Positions 1-5,052 of a stretch of 5,052 nucleotides of DNA are shown piece after piece. The translations under genes and the position numbers were made by a program. The DNA is taken from the NCBI GenBank assembly GCA_023268425.1, contig JALRFN010000412.1:1-5052 (forward strand). Reading direction: 5' to 3'. Position 1 is the first letter of the stretch, and every line of letters begins with the position of its first letter. The notes under the pieces are model-generated. The model was not told where the DNA came from. It did no database searches and saw nothing but the letters and a program-made list of their open reading frames with translations. This stretch comes from Burkholderiaceae bacterium. GTDB taxonomy: Bacteria; Pseudomonadota; Gammaproteobacteria; Burkholderiales; Burkholderiaceae_C.

Positions 1-389
1 GCCGACACGGCGAGGTCCAGATCGCGCACGCGCCGTTGAATCGCGCCCTCGACGTGCAAAGTTTTGGCCACCGCTGCAGTGCCGTGCTGCGGCGCCACCA
101 CGACAAAGCCTGTTTTGGCCAGCGCTTGCAGCGTCAGGTAATGGTTGTGTACGTGTCCGCCATTGCCATGCGAAAACACCAACAGCGGCCACTGGCCCGC
201 GCGCGGCTGCCCGTCAAAAGCGTAGCTGAGTTCGAAGGGCCCGATGCTGCGGCGTGTTTCGGCTGCGTCTGAGGGATACCACACGCTGAGGGTCGTGCCC
301 TCGGCCTCCCACTCGCGGTAGCCCACGCCGGCCCACAGTTGGCCGCACCACAGGCCCAGCAGCAGCAAGAAGCCCAAGCCGCGCTTCAT
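1..389 (-). CDS. Exported alpha/beta hydrolase, dienelactone hydrolase-like (3' end cut off by window)
   Basis: The first 129 residues are visible; the C-terminal part lies beyond the left edge. Residues 1-20 look like a Sec signal peptide: Lys2 and Arg3, a leucine-rich core at about 5-13, and a small residue at the probable cleavage site (LWA, then GVG). The Cys at 15 is not in a good lipobox, so a lipoprotein is unlikely. The mature start has a short beta-strand region ending in VWYPS, then PLLVFSHGNGG at 68-78, the oxyanion-loop motif after strand beta-3 of alpha/beta hydrolases, then VVVAPQHG at 96-103 and an R-R-x-R-D stretch at 119-123. This order matches the predicted dienelactone hydrolase/PAF-acetylhydrolase-like group. 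The nucleophile and catalytic acid and histidine are outside the window, so activity cannot be confirmed. The ATG overlaps the stop of the upstream flavoenzyme gene as ATGA, which suggests translational coupling. The substrate is unknown; a periplasmic esterase or lipase-like role is inferred. Confidence 0.8.
   Translation of the reverse strand, partial: MKRGLGFLLLLGLWCGQLWAGVGYREWEAEGTTLSVWYPSDAAETRRSIGPFELSYAFDGQPRAGQWPLLVFSHGNGGHVHNHYLTLQALAKTGFVVVAPQHGTAAVAKTLHVEGAIQRRVRDLDLAVS
386..389 (-). other. ATGA stop/start overlap coupling two genes
   Basis: On the minus strand the four bases ATGA contain the start codon of the exported hydrolase (389-387) and the stop codon of the flavoenzyme (388-386). 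No good Shine-Dalgarno sequence sits before this ATG; only a weak GGG about eight bases upstream is seen. Termination-reinitiation by the same ribosomes is the usual explanation of this arrangement, so the two proteins are probably made together. Confidence 0.8.
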
Positions 390-1795
390 TCCAAAACCCG
401 TCCGGGGTTCAAGATGTTTTGCGGGTCGAGCGCGGCCTTGATGCGGCGCATCAGGCTCAAGGCGGTGGCCGATTTGTAGTGCGGCAGCGCGTGTGCCTTG
501 AGGCTGCCCACGCCGTGCTCCGCAGAGATGGAGCCACCGCAAGCCACCACGGCCTCAAACACCAAGGTGTTGATGCGGGCTTCTTCTTGATCGAGGAAGG
601 CAGCGCCGTCGGCTCCTTCGGGGCACTGCACGTTGTAGTGCAAGTTGCCGTCGCCCAGGTGGCCGAAGTTGACCAAGCGCACACCGGGAATGGCCTCAGC
701 CAGTGCAGCGTTGGTGCGCTGCACAAAGGCGGCGATTTGCGACACAGGCACCGAAATGTCGTGCTTGATGTTCAGCCCTTCTTGGGCTTGGGCCAGCGGG
801 ATGCTCTCGCGGATGTGCCACAGCCCCTTGGCTTGGGTGATGGACTCGGCGACCACGGCGTCAGTGATGACCCCAGCCTCCAGCGCGGTTTCCAGCAGCG
901 CATCGAACTGCGCGCGCGCGTGGTCCTCGGACTCGAAATCGCTGGACTCCATCAGCACGCCGTAGGGCGCCTCAGGGAAGGGCACGCGCAGTTGTTCGAA
1001 GTGCTTGCTGACCAGGCTCAAGGCGAACTGGCCCATCATTTCAAAGCCAGTGAGCGTCGGCCCCAGCCGTTGTTGAGCGAGGTTGAGCAAGCGCACCGCA
1101 TCGTCCACGCCGTTGACCGAAGCCCAAGCCGTCCAGCGCGCGGCGGGCTGGTGCACCAGCTTCATGCAAGCGCCAGTGATGATGCCCAGCGTACCTTCGC
1201 TGCCGATCATCAAGTGCCGCAAGTCGTAACCCGTGTTGTCTTTGCGAAGACCGCTCAGGCCGTCCCAAATCTCGCCTGACGCCGTCACCACCTCCAAGCC
1301 CAGACATTGCTCCCGGGTGTTGCCAAAGCGCAGCACTTGGGTGCCACCCGCATTGGTCGCCAGGTTGCCGCCTATCGTGCAACTGCCTTCGGCAGCCAGG
1401 CTCAGCGGCAGCCAAAACCCTTGCGCGCTGGCCGCTTCCTGAGCAGCCTGCAAGACACAACCCGCGTCCAAGGTCATGGTCAGGTTGGCCGCGTCGATGG
1501 CGCGTACTTGGTTCATGCGTTTGAGGCTGAGCAGCACTTGTTGACCCGAGGTGTCGGGAACGCCGCCGACCACCAAGCCGGTGTTGCCGCCCTGGGGCAC
1601 GATGCTCACGCCGGAGGCAGCACACGCGCGCACCACAGCGGCAACCTCTTGGGTGTTGCCTGGCAAGACCACGGCCAAAGCCCGGCCTTGGTGACGTTTG
1701 CGCCAGTCGTGGGTGTAGGCACTCAAGTCACCATCGGATAAAACATGGGCGTCGCCCACGGCCCCGCGCAAAGCATGCAAGAGTTCAGTGCTCAT
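386..1795 (-). CDS. FAD-binding oxidoreductase, D-2-hydroxyglutarate dehydrogenase / D-lactate dehydrogenase-like
   Basis: A 469-residue flavoprotein of the GlcD/D2HGDH family (vanillyl-alcohol oxidase fold), likely oxidising a D-2-hydroxyacid to the 2-keto acid. The N-terminal FAD-binding domain (about 30-215) shows PQGGNTGL at 67-74, IGGN at 141-144, TNAGG at 147-151 and GSEGTLGI at 198-205, all typical FAD contacts. The C-terminal FAD-oxidase domain carries an Arg in WHIRES (326-331), KHDISVP at 344-350, the metal-ligand motif GHLGDGNLH at 378-386 and AEHGVG at 425-430, and ends in a typical DPQNILNPGR. In D-2-hydroxyglutarate dehydrogenases the two His and the Glu of these motifs bind zinc. 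Length is normal and no key motif is missing. The ATG at 1795 is preferred over an in-frame TTG at 1813, which would add six residues. The gene overlaps the DUF2069 gene by 11 bases and the exported hydrolase gene by 4. The exact substrate (2-hydroxyglutarate, lactate or another) cannot be told; no serA or lactate permease lies nearby in view. Confidence 0.92.
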   Translation of the reverse strand: MSTELLHALRGAVGDAHVLSDGDLSAYTHDWRKRHQGRALAVVLPGNTQEVAAVVRACAASGVSIVPQGGNTGLVVGGVPDTSGQQVLLSLKRMNQVRAIDAANLTMTLDAGCVLQAAQEAASAQGFWLPLSLAAEGSCTIGGNLATNAGGTQVLRFGNTREQCLGLEVVTASGEIWDGLSGLRKDNTGYDLRHLMIGSEGTLGIITGACMKLVHQPAARWTAWASVNGVDDAVRLLNLAQQRLGPTLTGFEMMGQFALSLVSKHFEQLRVPFPEAPYGVLMESSDFESEDHARAQFDALLETALEAGVITDAVVAESITQAKGLWHIRESIPLAQAQEGLNIKHDISVPVSQIAAFVQRTNAALAEAIPGVRLVNFGHLGDGNLHYNVQCPEGADGAAFLDQEEARINTLVFEAVVACGGSISAEHGVGSLKAHALPHYKSATALSLMRRIKAALDPQNILNPGRVLE

Positions 1796-2189
1796 CAGTA
1801 GATTCCAGTTCAACTTGTGCGGCAGCGGATTTCAAGCGCAAGCGGATGTGGGCGGTCACGGCCACAAACAACAGCACGCAAAGCACGGTGGACAGGCTGG
1901 CCAAGACCATGGACAGGCCGTGATCGCTGGTGGCGCGAACGCTGCCTTCAATGAAGTACAGCCAAATCATCAAGCTGAGCCAGCGGTAGGTGTACATGCG
2001 GTTTTTCAGCAGCCCCGCCAAAGGCAAACACAGCGGCAAGACCTTCAGCGCCCACCAAGAGCCACCCGGTCGCAAGGGGGCCCACCACAATTCCCAGCCC
2101 AGGTTGAGCACGATCAAGGCGATCAACAAGAGGGCAGATGCCACACGTGTGGCAGCAATCAGTGGCGTGGTGGTGTGGGTTTGGGGCAT
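1785..2189 (-). CDS. DUF2069 family inner-membrane protein
   Basis: A 134-residue hydrophobic protein with about four predicted membrane segments (roughly 14-34, 44-61, 68-82 and 92-113). Between them lie a Trp-rich GWELWWAPLRPGG loop (31-43) and the polar KNRMYTYRW turn (62-70). The short hydrophilic tail is acidic at the very end. Length, segment pattern and the aromatic loops fit the DUF2069 family of small uncharacterised proteobacterial membrane proteins; no function is known. The ATG at 2189 is chosen because it gives a normal short N-terminus and no in-frame start lies just upstream. It has no recognisable ribosome binding site. It is the first gene of the minus-strand operon, its last 11 bases overlap the flavoenzyme gene, and it diverges from the yihY-type gene with 20 bases between start codons. 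The family call rests on recalled family features, not a search. Confidence 0.8.
   Translation of the reverse strand: MPQTHTTTPLIAATRVASALLLIALIVLNLGWELWWAPLRPGGSWWALKVLPLCLPLAGLLKNRMYTYRWLSLMIWLYFIEGSVRATSDHGLSMVLASLSTVLCVLLFVAVTAHIRLRLKSAAAQVELESTDEH
2139..2154. promoter_or_regulatory. Perfect 16-bp palindrome, candidate operator
   Basis: TGCCACACGTGTGGCA reads the same on both strands, with a central CG step. It lies inside the DUF2069 gene (codons 12-17), about 35-50 bases after that start codon and 55 bases before the yihY-type start. A two-fold symmetric site of this size next to two divergent starts is what a dimeric repressor or activator would bind. The central CG flanked by symmetric arms resembles the general layout of LacI-type operators, but the regulator is unknown. 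It may also be chance, since the codons encode an ordinary A-A-T-R-V-A stretch. Confidence 0.35.
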
Positions 2190-2198
2190 GGCGGTGGC

Positions 2199-2229
2199 AT
2201 GATACCGGGATGATGGTCGAAGACTCCAA
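2199..2229 (-). promoter_or_regulatory. Weak candidate sigma-70-type promoter for the DUF2069 operon
   Basis: On the minus strand TTGGAG (2229-2224) and TATCAT (2204-2199) are separated by 19 bases. The -10 element differs from consensus at one position; the -35 element matches only at TTG and the spacer is long. Transcription would begin near 2192, only a few bases before the ATG at 2189, giving an almost leaderless mRNA. This would fit the missing ribosome binding site. The element overlaps the start of the plus-strand gene. The match is modest and could be coincidental. Confidence 0.2.
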
Positions 2230-3457
2230 CGAACGTGACCTGCGCGCCATTTGGCGCGAGGTGGTCGATGATTTGCGCCGTTTCCCGTGGGGCAACACCG
2301 CGCTGACGCTGCGCGAGCGCTTTTCCGAAGACCGTTTGGGGCAGGCCGCCGCCAGCCTGACCTTCTCCACCATCATTGCTTTGGTGCCCTTGTTCACCGT
2401 GGCCCTGGCGATTTTCAGCGCCTTGCCCGAGTTTGATGTCTTGGCGCAAAAACTGGAACAGTGGTTGGTCAAGAGTTTGATTCCCGGCGACATTGCGCGC
2501 ACGGTGCTGAAATACTTGCACCAGTTTTCATCCAAGGCCACGAGTTTGGGCTGGGGTGGGGGCGCCATTTTGTTGCTCTCGGCCCTGTCCGTGGTGCTGA
2601 CGGTGGACAACAAACTGAACGAAATTTGGCGGGTGCGCAAGCGCCGCCAGTTGCATCGGCGCTTGTTGATGTATTGGGCGGGGCTGACCCTGGGGCCGCT
2701 GGTCTTGGCGGCCAGTTTGACGGCGTCAACTTATTTGCTATCCAACAGCTTGGGTTGGGTGCTGGGCAGCACGCCGTCGCGGCTGCATTGGCCTTGGCAG
2801 GTGGTGGAGTTTGGCTCGATGATGGGCATTTTGGCCTTGATGTATCGCGTCGTGCCCAACACGCGAGTGCGCTGGTCGCACGCCTTGATCGGGGCGCTGC
2901 TGGCGGGGCTCACTTTGGAATTGGTCAAACGCTTGCTGACTTGGTACTTGGCCACGGTGCCCTCGTACTCGGTGATTTATGGCGCTTTTGCCACCGTACC
3001 CATCTTGCTGGTGTGGGTGTACTTGATGTGGGTGGTGGTCTTGTTGGGGGCTGTGGTGGCCGCGTATTTGCCGGTTTTGCTGCGCGGCGTGTCGCGGCGG
3101 CCTGCGGCCAATGGCTGGGACTTTCAGTTGGCGCTAGAGATTTTGGCGATGCTGCGCTGGGCGCGTGACCAAGCCGAGGTGCGTGGGCTGGGCTTGCCTG
3201 AGATGGCCAAGCGTGCTGGCGTGGGTGATCGCCAATTGCACGAAGCGCTGGAGGTGTTGGAGCGCTTGGCTTGGGTGGGCGCTTTGGACGAGTCGGACGC
3301 GCGTTACGTCTTGCTGATGGAGCCTGCGCGCACGCCGGTACGCGAGCTGGCCAAAGCCCTGCTGCTGCCTTATGCCCTGGAGCTGGAGGCCTTTTGGCAG
3401 CGCACGGGTCTGGTTCAGGCCAGCGTCGCTGAGGTCTTGCCGAACTACCGACCGTGA
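2210..3457 (+). CDS. yihY: YihY/UPF0761 (BrkB-like) inner-membrane protein with C-terminal cytoplasmic domain
   Basis: A 415-residue protein. A short charged N-terminus and the family signature DRLGQAAASLTFSTIIALVP (41-60) open the first membrane segment (about 48-71). Further segments lie at about 117-132, 154-178, 198-214, 225-247 and 260-289. The conserved stretch from RVVPNTRVRWSHALIGA (213-229) through YSVIYGAFATVPILLVW (253-269) is diagnostic of the YihY/BrkB family. Residues from about 295 on are soluble and include a probable winged-helix-like region (325-370). This matches the long version of the family seen in betaproteobacteria; E. coli YihY is about 290 residues. The family function is unresolved; an old assignment as ribonuclease BN was wrong. 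ATG 2210 or 2213 is the likely start, neither with a strong ribosome binding site. An upstream in-frame ATG at 2138 would add 24 Trp-rich residues overlapping the divergent gene and is less likely. It is probably transcribed alone. Confidence 0.92.
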   Translation: MMVEDSNERDLRAIWREVVDDLRRFPWGNTALTLRERFSEDRLGQAAASLTFSTIIALVPLFTVALAIFSALPEFDVLAQKLEQWLVKSLIPGDIARTVLKYLHQFSSKATSLGWGGGAILLLSALSVVLTVDNKLNEIWRVRKRRQLHRRLLMYWAGLTLGPLVLAASLTASTYLLSNSLGWVLGSTPSRLHWPWQVVEFGSMMGILALMYRVVPNTRVRWSHALIGALLAGLTLELVKRLLTWYLATVPSYSVIYGAFATVPILLVWVYLMWVVVLLGAVVAAYLPVLLRGVSRRPAANGWDFQLALEILAMLRWARDQAEVRGLGLPEMAKRAGVGDRQLHEALEVLERLAWVGALDESDARYVLLMEPARTPVRELAKALLLPYALELEAFWQRTGLVQASVAEVLPNYRP

Positions 3458-3493
3458 CCAGCGGCGAGGCGGAGCCGGACCTCGCGGCGCTGG
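3458..3493. terminator. GC-rich hairpin between convergent genes, possible two-way terminator
   Basis: CCAGCG plus GCGAGG (3458-3469) pair with CCTCGC (3480-3485) and CGCTGG (3488-3493). This gives two perfect 6-bp stems split by a two-base bulge (3486-3487) around a ten-base loop. It starts directly after the yihY-type stop codon and ends seven bases before the stop of the opposing hydrolase gene. No T-run follows on either strand, so it is not a canonical intrinsic terminator; it may act in both directions or protect 3' ends. Confidence 0.5.
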
Positions 3494-3500
3494 TGCGCAC

Positions 3501-4340
3501 TCAAGCGGCGGCGGTGTCTGGGTATGCCGCCAAAAAATCGCGAATCGCGAACAAAGTGCCGTCGGGGTCTTCGCTCATTTGGTGATGCCCCACCGGCACT
3601 TTGGCAACCGTGACGGCTTGGCCGCTTTGCTTGGCCGCGTCGATCAAGCCTTTGGCTGCCTTGGGGGGCGTCATTTGGTCGCCATCGCCTAAAACAAACA
3701 GGGTTGGGCAGGGCATGGCTGAAGCCGCTTCCAAACCATGGTCGTAGCTGTCGCAGGCCACGAAGCCCCGGTGGAACAGGTTGACCTTGGGGTTGCTGGC
3801 CAGCACACGCTTGCCCAGCGCCATGCCCGCGCCGTAGACCCAAGTGCCCGGGCCCAGAACCGATGGCGGTGAACACAGCGTGGCACGGGAGAAGACGTTG
3901 ACCATCTTCAGCGCTTTGAGTGGCTCGTTGAGTGACGACTCGATCAAAACTGGGGATACCCTCATGGGGTAGGCCGTGCCGACCAAGATGGCGTGGCTGA
4001 CGCGGGTGGGCGCGCGCGCGGCGACCTCCAGCGTGATCAACGAGCCCCAACTGTGACCACAAACGGCGGCGCGCTCAATGTGCAGCGTATCCAACATGGC
4101 GATGACGGCATCGGCCGCGTCTTGCACCGTCGCGGGCGCCTCGCCCGTGCTTTTGCAGTGCCCCAGCATGTCAATGGCCAAGACGTTGTAGCCGTGGTTG
4201 GCGAGGTAACGGCTTTGCAAAATCCACACGCTGTGGTCGTTCAAGACGCCGTGAATGAAGACCACGGTGGGTTGTTCGGGCTTGAAGGCTTTGCCGCCGG
4301 TGTACGCGTAGATGTCGCCTTTTGGGGTGTGCACGATCAT
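3501..4340 (-). CDS. Cytoplasmic alpha/beta fold hydrolase
   Basis: A complete 279-residue alpha/beta hydrolase with no signal peptide. In order it shows VVFIHGVLNDHSVW (26-39), the oxyanion HGxxxD-type loop; IDMLGHCKSTG (56-66) after strand beta-4; the nucleophile elbow GHSWGS (95-100) with Ser97; the acid loop LGDGDQMTPP (217-226) with Asp221 or Asp219; and VGHHQM (250-255) with the catalytic His, probably His252. The triad is therefore intact. A cap region spans about 125-205. The GHC in place of the usual GHG is unusual and noted separately. The ATG at 4340 is supported by GAGGA at 4352-4348, seven bases upstream, overlapping the stop codon of the acetyltransferase gene. The gene is last in the minus-strand operon and faces the yihY-type gene. 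The substrate (ester, lactone or other) cannot be inferred from sequence. Confidence 0.92.
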   Translation of the reverse strand: MIVHTPKGDIYAYTGGKAFKPEQPTVVFIHGVLNDHSVWILQSRYLANHGYNVLAIDMLGHCKSTGEAPATVQDAADAVIAMLDTLHIERAAVCGHSWGSLITLEVAARAPTRVSHAILVGTAYPMRVSPVLIESSLNEPLKALKMVNVFSRATLCSPPSVLGPGTWVYGAGMALGKRVLASNPKVNLFHRGFVACDSYDHGLEAASAMPCPTLFVLGDGDQMTPPKAAKGLIDAAKQSGQAVTVAKVPVGHHQMSEDPDGTLFAIRDFLAAYPDTAAA

Positions 4341-4347
4341 GGAGTTG

Positions 4348-4352
4348 TCCTC
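4348..4352 (-). promoter_or_regulatory. Ribosome binding site of the alpha/beta hydrolase
   Basis: GAGGA on the minus strand, seven bases before the ATG at 4340. Its first two bases are shared with the TGA stop (4353-4351) of the upstream acetyltransferase gene, so translation of the two genes is probably linked. It is the clearest Shine-Dalgarno sequence in the window and fixes this start. Confidence 0.75.
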
Positions 4353-4770
4353 ACTGGTCGGGTATCAGTCGTTTGCCTAGGCTGATGCTGGCGTCGACGC
4401 CATAGCCTAAGGCTTGGTAAAAAGCCAGTGCATCGTCATTGCCTTGACGCACTTGCAGGTTGATCTTGGCGCAGCCCACGGCCAGCAGCAGGGACTCGCC
4501 GTGCGCCATCAAAGCGCGCGCCCAGCCGCGCTTGCGGTGCTGCGGGGCGACGGCCAAATAATTGACCCAACCGCGATGGCCTTCGTAACCAAACATGGCA
4601 CTGGCCACCACCTGGCCGTCGTGCTCGCCAATCAAGAACCACTCGGGGTTGACCCGCAGCTTGCGCTGGATGTCCTTGTATGGGTTGTTCCACGGTCGCG
4701 TCAGTCCGCACTCTTGCCAGAGGGCAAGTACGCCTGCTTCGTCGGCGGCTTGATAAGGCCGGATGTTCAT
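4351..4770 (-). CDS. ypeA: GNAT family N-acetyltransferase, YpeA type
   Basis: A complete 139-residue GNAT protein that would transfer an acetyl group from acetyl-CoA to an unknown amine. It resembles E. coli YpeA (about 141 residues) along its length: an N-terminal MNIRPYQ strand, LTRPWNNPYKDIQRK (23-37), FGYEGHRG (60-67), and a C-terminal end reading SLGKRLI. The acetyl-CoA pyrophosphate loop is the R-x-x-G-x-A motif at 79-84, following strand YLAVAP (71-76). Motif B is represented by NDDALAFYQALGY (111-123), with the Tyr often used as general acid at about 118. The start matches the family N-terminus even though no good ribosome binding site precedes it. It begins 11 bases after the sulfhydrylase stop, and the hydrolase begins 10 bases after its own stop, so it is the middle gene of an operon. 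Its physiological substrate is not known to me. Confidence 0.9.
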   Translation of the reverse strand: MNIRPYQAADEAGVLALWQECGLTRPWNNPYKDIQRKLRVNPEWFLIGEHDGQVVASAMFGYEGHRGWVNYLAVAPQHRKRGWARALMAHGESLLLAVGCAKINLQVRQGNDDALAFYQALGYGVDASISLGKRLIPDQ

Positions 4771-4781
4771 GCTGGGTGGGC

Positions 4782-5052
4782 TCAGGCCGCTTTCTCGGCC
4801 GCCTTCAAGGCGCGCTTGAGGTCGTCAATCAAGTCGTCGGCGTCTTCCAAGCCGACCGACAAGCGGATGGTGCCAGGGCCGATGCCGGCGTTGGCCAAGT
4901 CGGCATCGCTCATGCGGAAATGCGTGGTCGAGGCCGGGTGGATGACCAAGCTCTTGGCGTCACCCACGTTGGCCAAGTGGCTGAAGATCTTCAGCGCTTC
5001 AATGAAAGCCTGACCTTGGGCGCGGCTGCCTTGGATGTCGAAGCTGAATACC
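4782..5052 (-). CDS. metY: O-acetylhomoserine sulfhydrylase-type PLP enzyme (5' end outside window)
   Basis: Only the last 89 residues are visible, reading from VFSFDIQGS to KAAEKAA. The run FSHLANVGDAKSLVIHPASTTH (visible residues 23-44), followed by AGIGPGTIRLSVGLED (55-70) and DDLIDDLKRAL (72-82), is the characteristic C-terminal end of the Cys/Met-metabolism PLP family. The SHLANVGD wording is most like O-acetylhomoserine aminocarboxypropyltransferase (MetY), which makes homocysteine from O-acetylhomoserine and sulfide in methionine synthesis. The PLP-binding lysine lies upstream, outside the window. Cystathionine gamma-synthase/lyase or O-succinylhomoserine sulfhydrylase (MetZ) relatives are less likely but not excluded. 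It leads into the ypeA and hydrolase genes with an 11-base gap, so all three are probably transcribed together; the promoter lies beyond the right edge. Confidence 0.88.
   Translation of the reverse strand, partial: VFSFDIQGSRAQGQAFIEALKIFSHLANVGDAKSLVIHPASTTHFRMSDADLANAGIGPGTIRLSVGLEDADDLIDDLKRALKAAEKAA

Noticed and set aside
911..920. Alternating CG run, also seen near 4011-4020
   Set aside because: Expected in GC-rich coding DNA encoding Arg and Ala; no link to a regulatory site.
419..1279. Plus-strand open frame of 286 codons antisense to the flavoenzyme gene
   Set aside because: Its translation is rich in His, Gln, Arg and Val with no motif, typical of the opposite strand of a GC-rich gene. 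The minus-strand frame carries all the FAD and metal motifs.
1796..1813. TTG at 1813 as start of the flavoenzyme, adding six residues
   Set aside because: The ATG at 1795 is a stronger start codon and the extra residues are not needed for the family fold.
2461..3168. Plus-strand open frame of 235 codons inside the yihY-type gene
   Set aside because: Shadow frame rich in Gly and Ala; the family signatures are all in the other frame.
3531..3537. Slippery-type heptamer T TTT TTG in frame near the 3' end of the hydrolase gene (minus strand), which could shift ribosomes into a frame ending at 3445
   Set aside because: The hairpin downstream is about 40 bases away, too far to stimulate a shift, and the new tail would be an Arg-rich run of no evident meaning.
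3538..3551. Tandem copy of the 7-mer TCGCGAA
   Set aside because: Only two short copies inside a coding region that specifies normal hydrolase residues; no array or spacing pattern.
3445..4062. Minus-strand open frame of 205 codons inside the alpha/beta hydrolase gene
   Set aside because: It is a frame-shifted copy of the hydrolase coding region with low-complexity Arg/Gly/Pro content; the hydrolase frame has the complete catalytic triad.
4414..5013. Plus-strand open frame of 199 codons across ypeA and metY
   Set aside because: It runs antisense over two well-supported genes and their junction, with no recognisable domain or ribosome binding site.

Overview
The window looks like ordinary chromosomal DNA of a betaproteobacterium, most likely a member of the Burkholderiales/Comamonadaceae. 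This is inferred from the GC-rich tightly packed genes, frequent TTG and CTG leucine codons, and protein types familiar from that group (long YihY/UPF0761 protein, DUF2069 protein). No rRNA, tRNA, CRISPR array, insertion sequence, phage gene or integration scar was seen. Almost all of the sequence is coding, and no gene-free stretch exceeds 43 bases.

Layout. The left block is read on the minus strand: a four-helix DUF2069 membrane protein (2189 to 1785), then a D-2-hydroxyglutarate dehydrogenase-like flavoenzyme (1795 to 386), then an exported alpha/beta hydrolase (389 down to the left edge, cut off). Each gene overlaps the next by 11 and 4 bases, so they form one tightly coupled operon. Diverging from it, on the plus strand, is a YihY/UPF0761 inner-membrane protein (2210 to 3457) with a cytoplasmic C-terminal extension. 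Only 20 bases separate the two divergent start codons, and a perfect 16-bp palindrome lies just inside the DUF2069 gene. The right block is again minus strand: the C-terminal end of an O-acetylhomoserine sulfhydrylase-type PLP enzyme (right edge to 4782), a YpeA-family GNAT acetyltransferase (4770 to 4351) and a cytoplasmic alpha/beta hydrolase (4340 to 3501), with gaps of 11 and 10 bases, so probably a second operon. It converges with yihY across a 43-base gap that holds a strong GC-rich hairpin.

How the genes work together. The only clear metabolic links are generic: methionine/homocysteine synthesis from O-acetylhomoserine at the right edge, and oxidation of a D-2-hydroxyacid by the flavoenzyme. 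The two hydrolases and the acetyltransferase have no substrate that can be read from sequence. I found no convincing new multi-gene system. The points most worth a second look are the compressed divergent start region with its palindrome, the C-terminal domain of the YihY protein, and the coupling of an exported hydrolase to the flavoenzyme.
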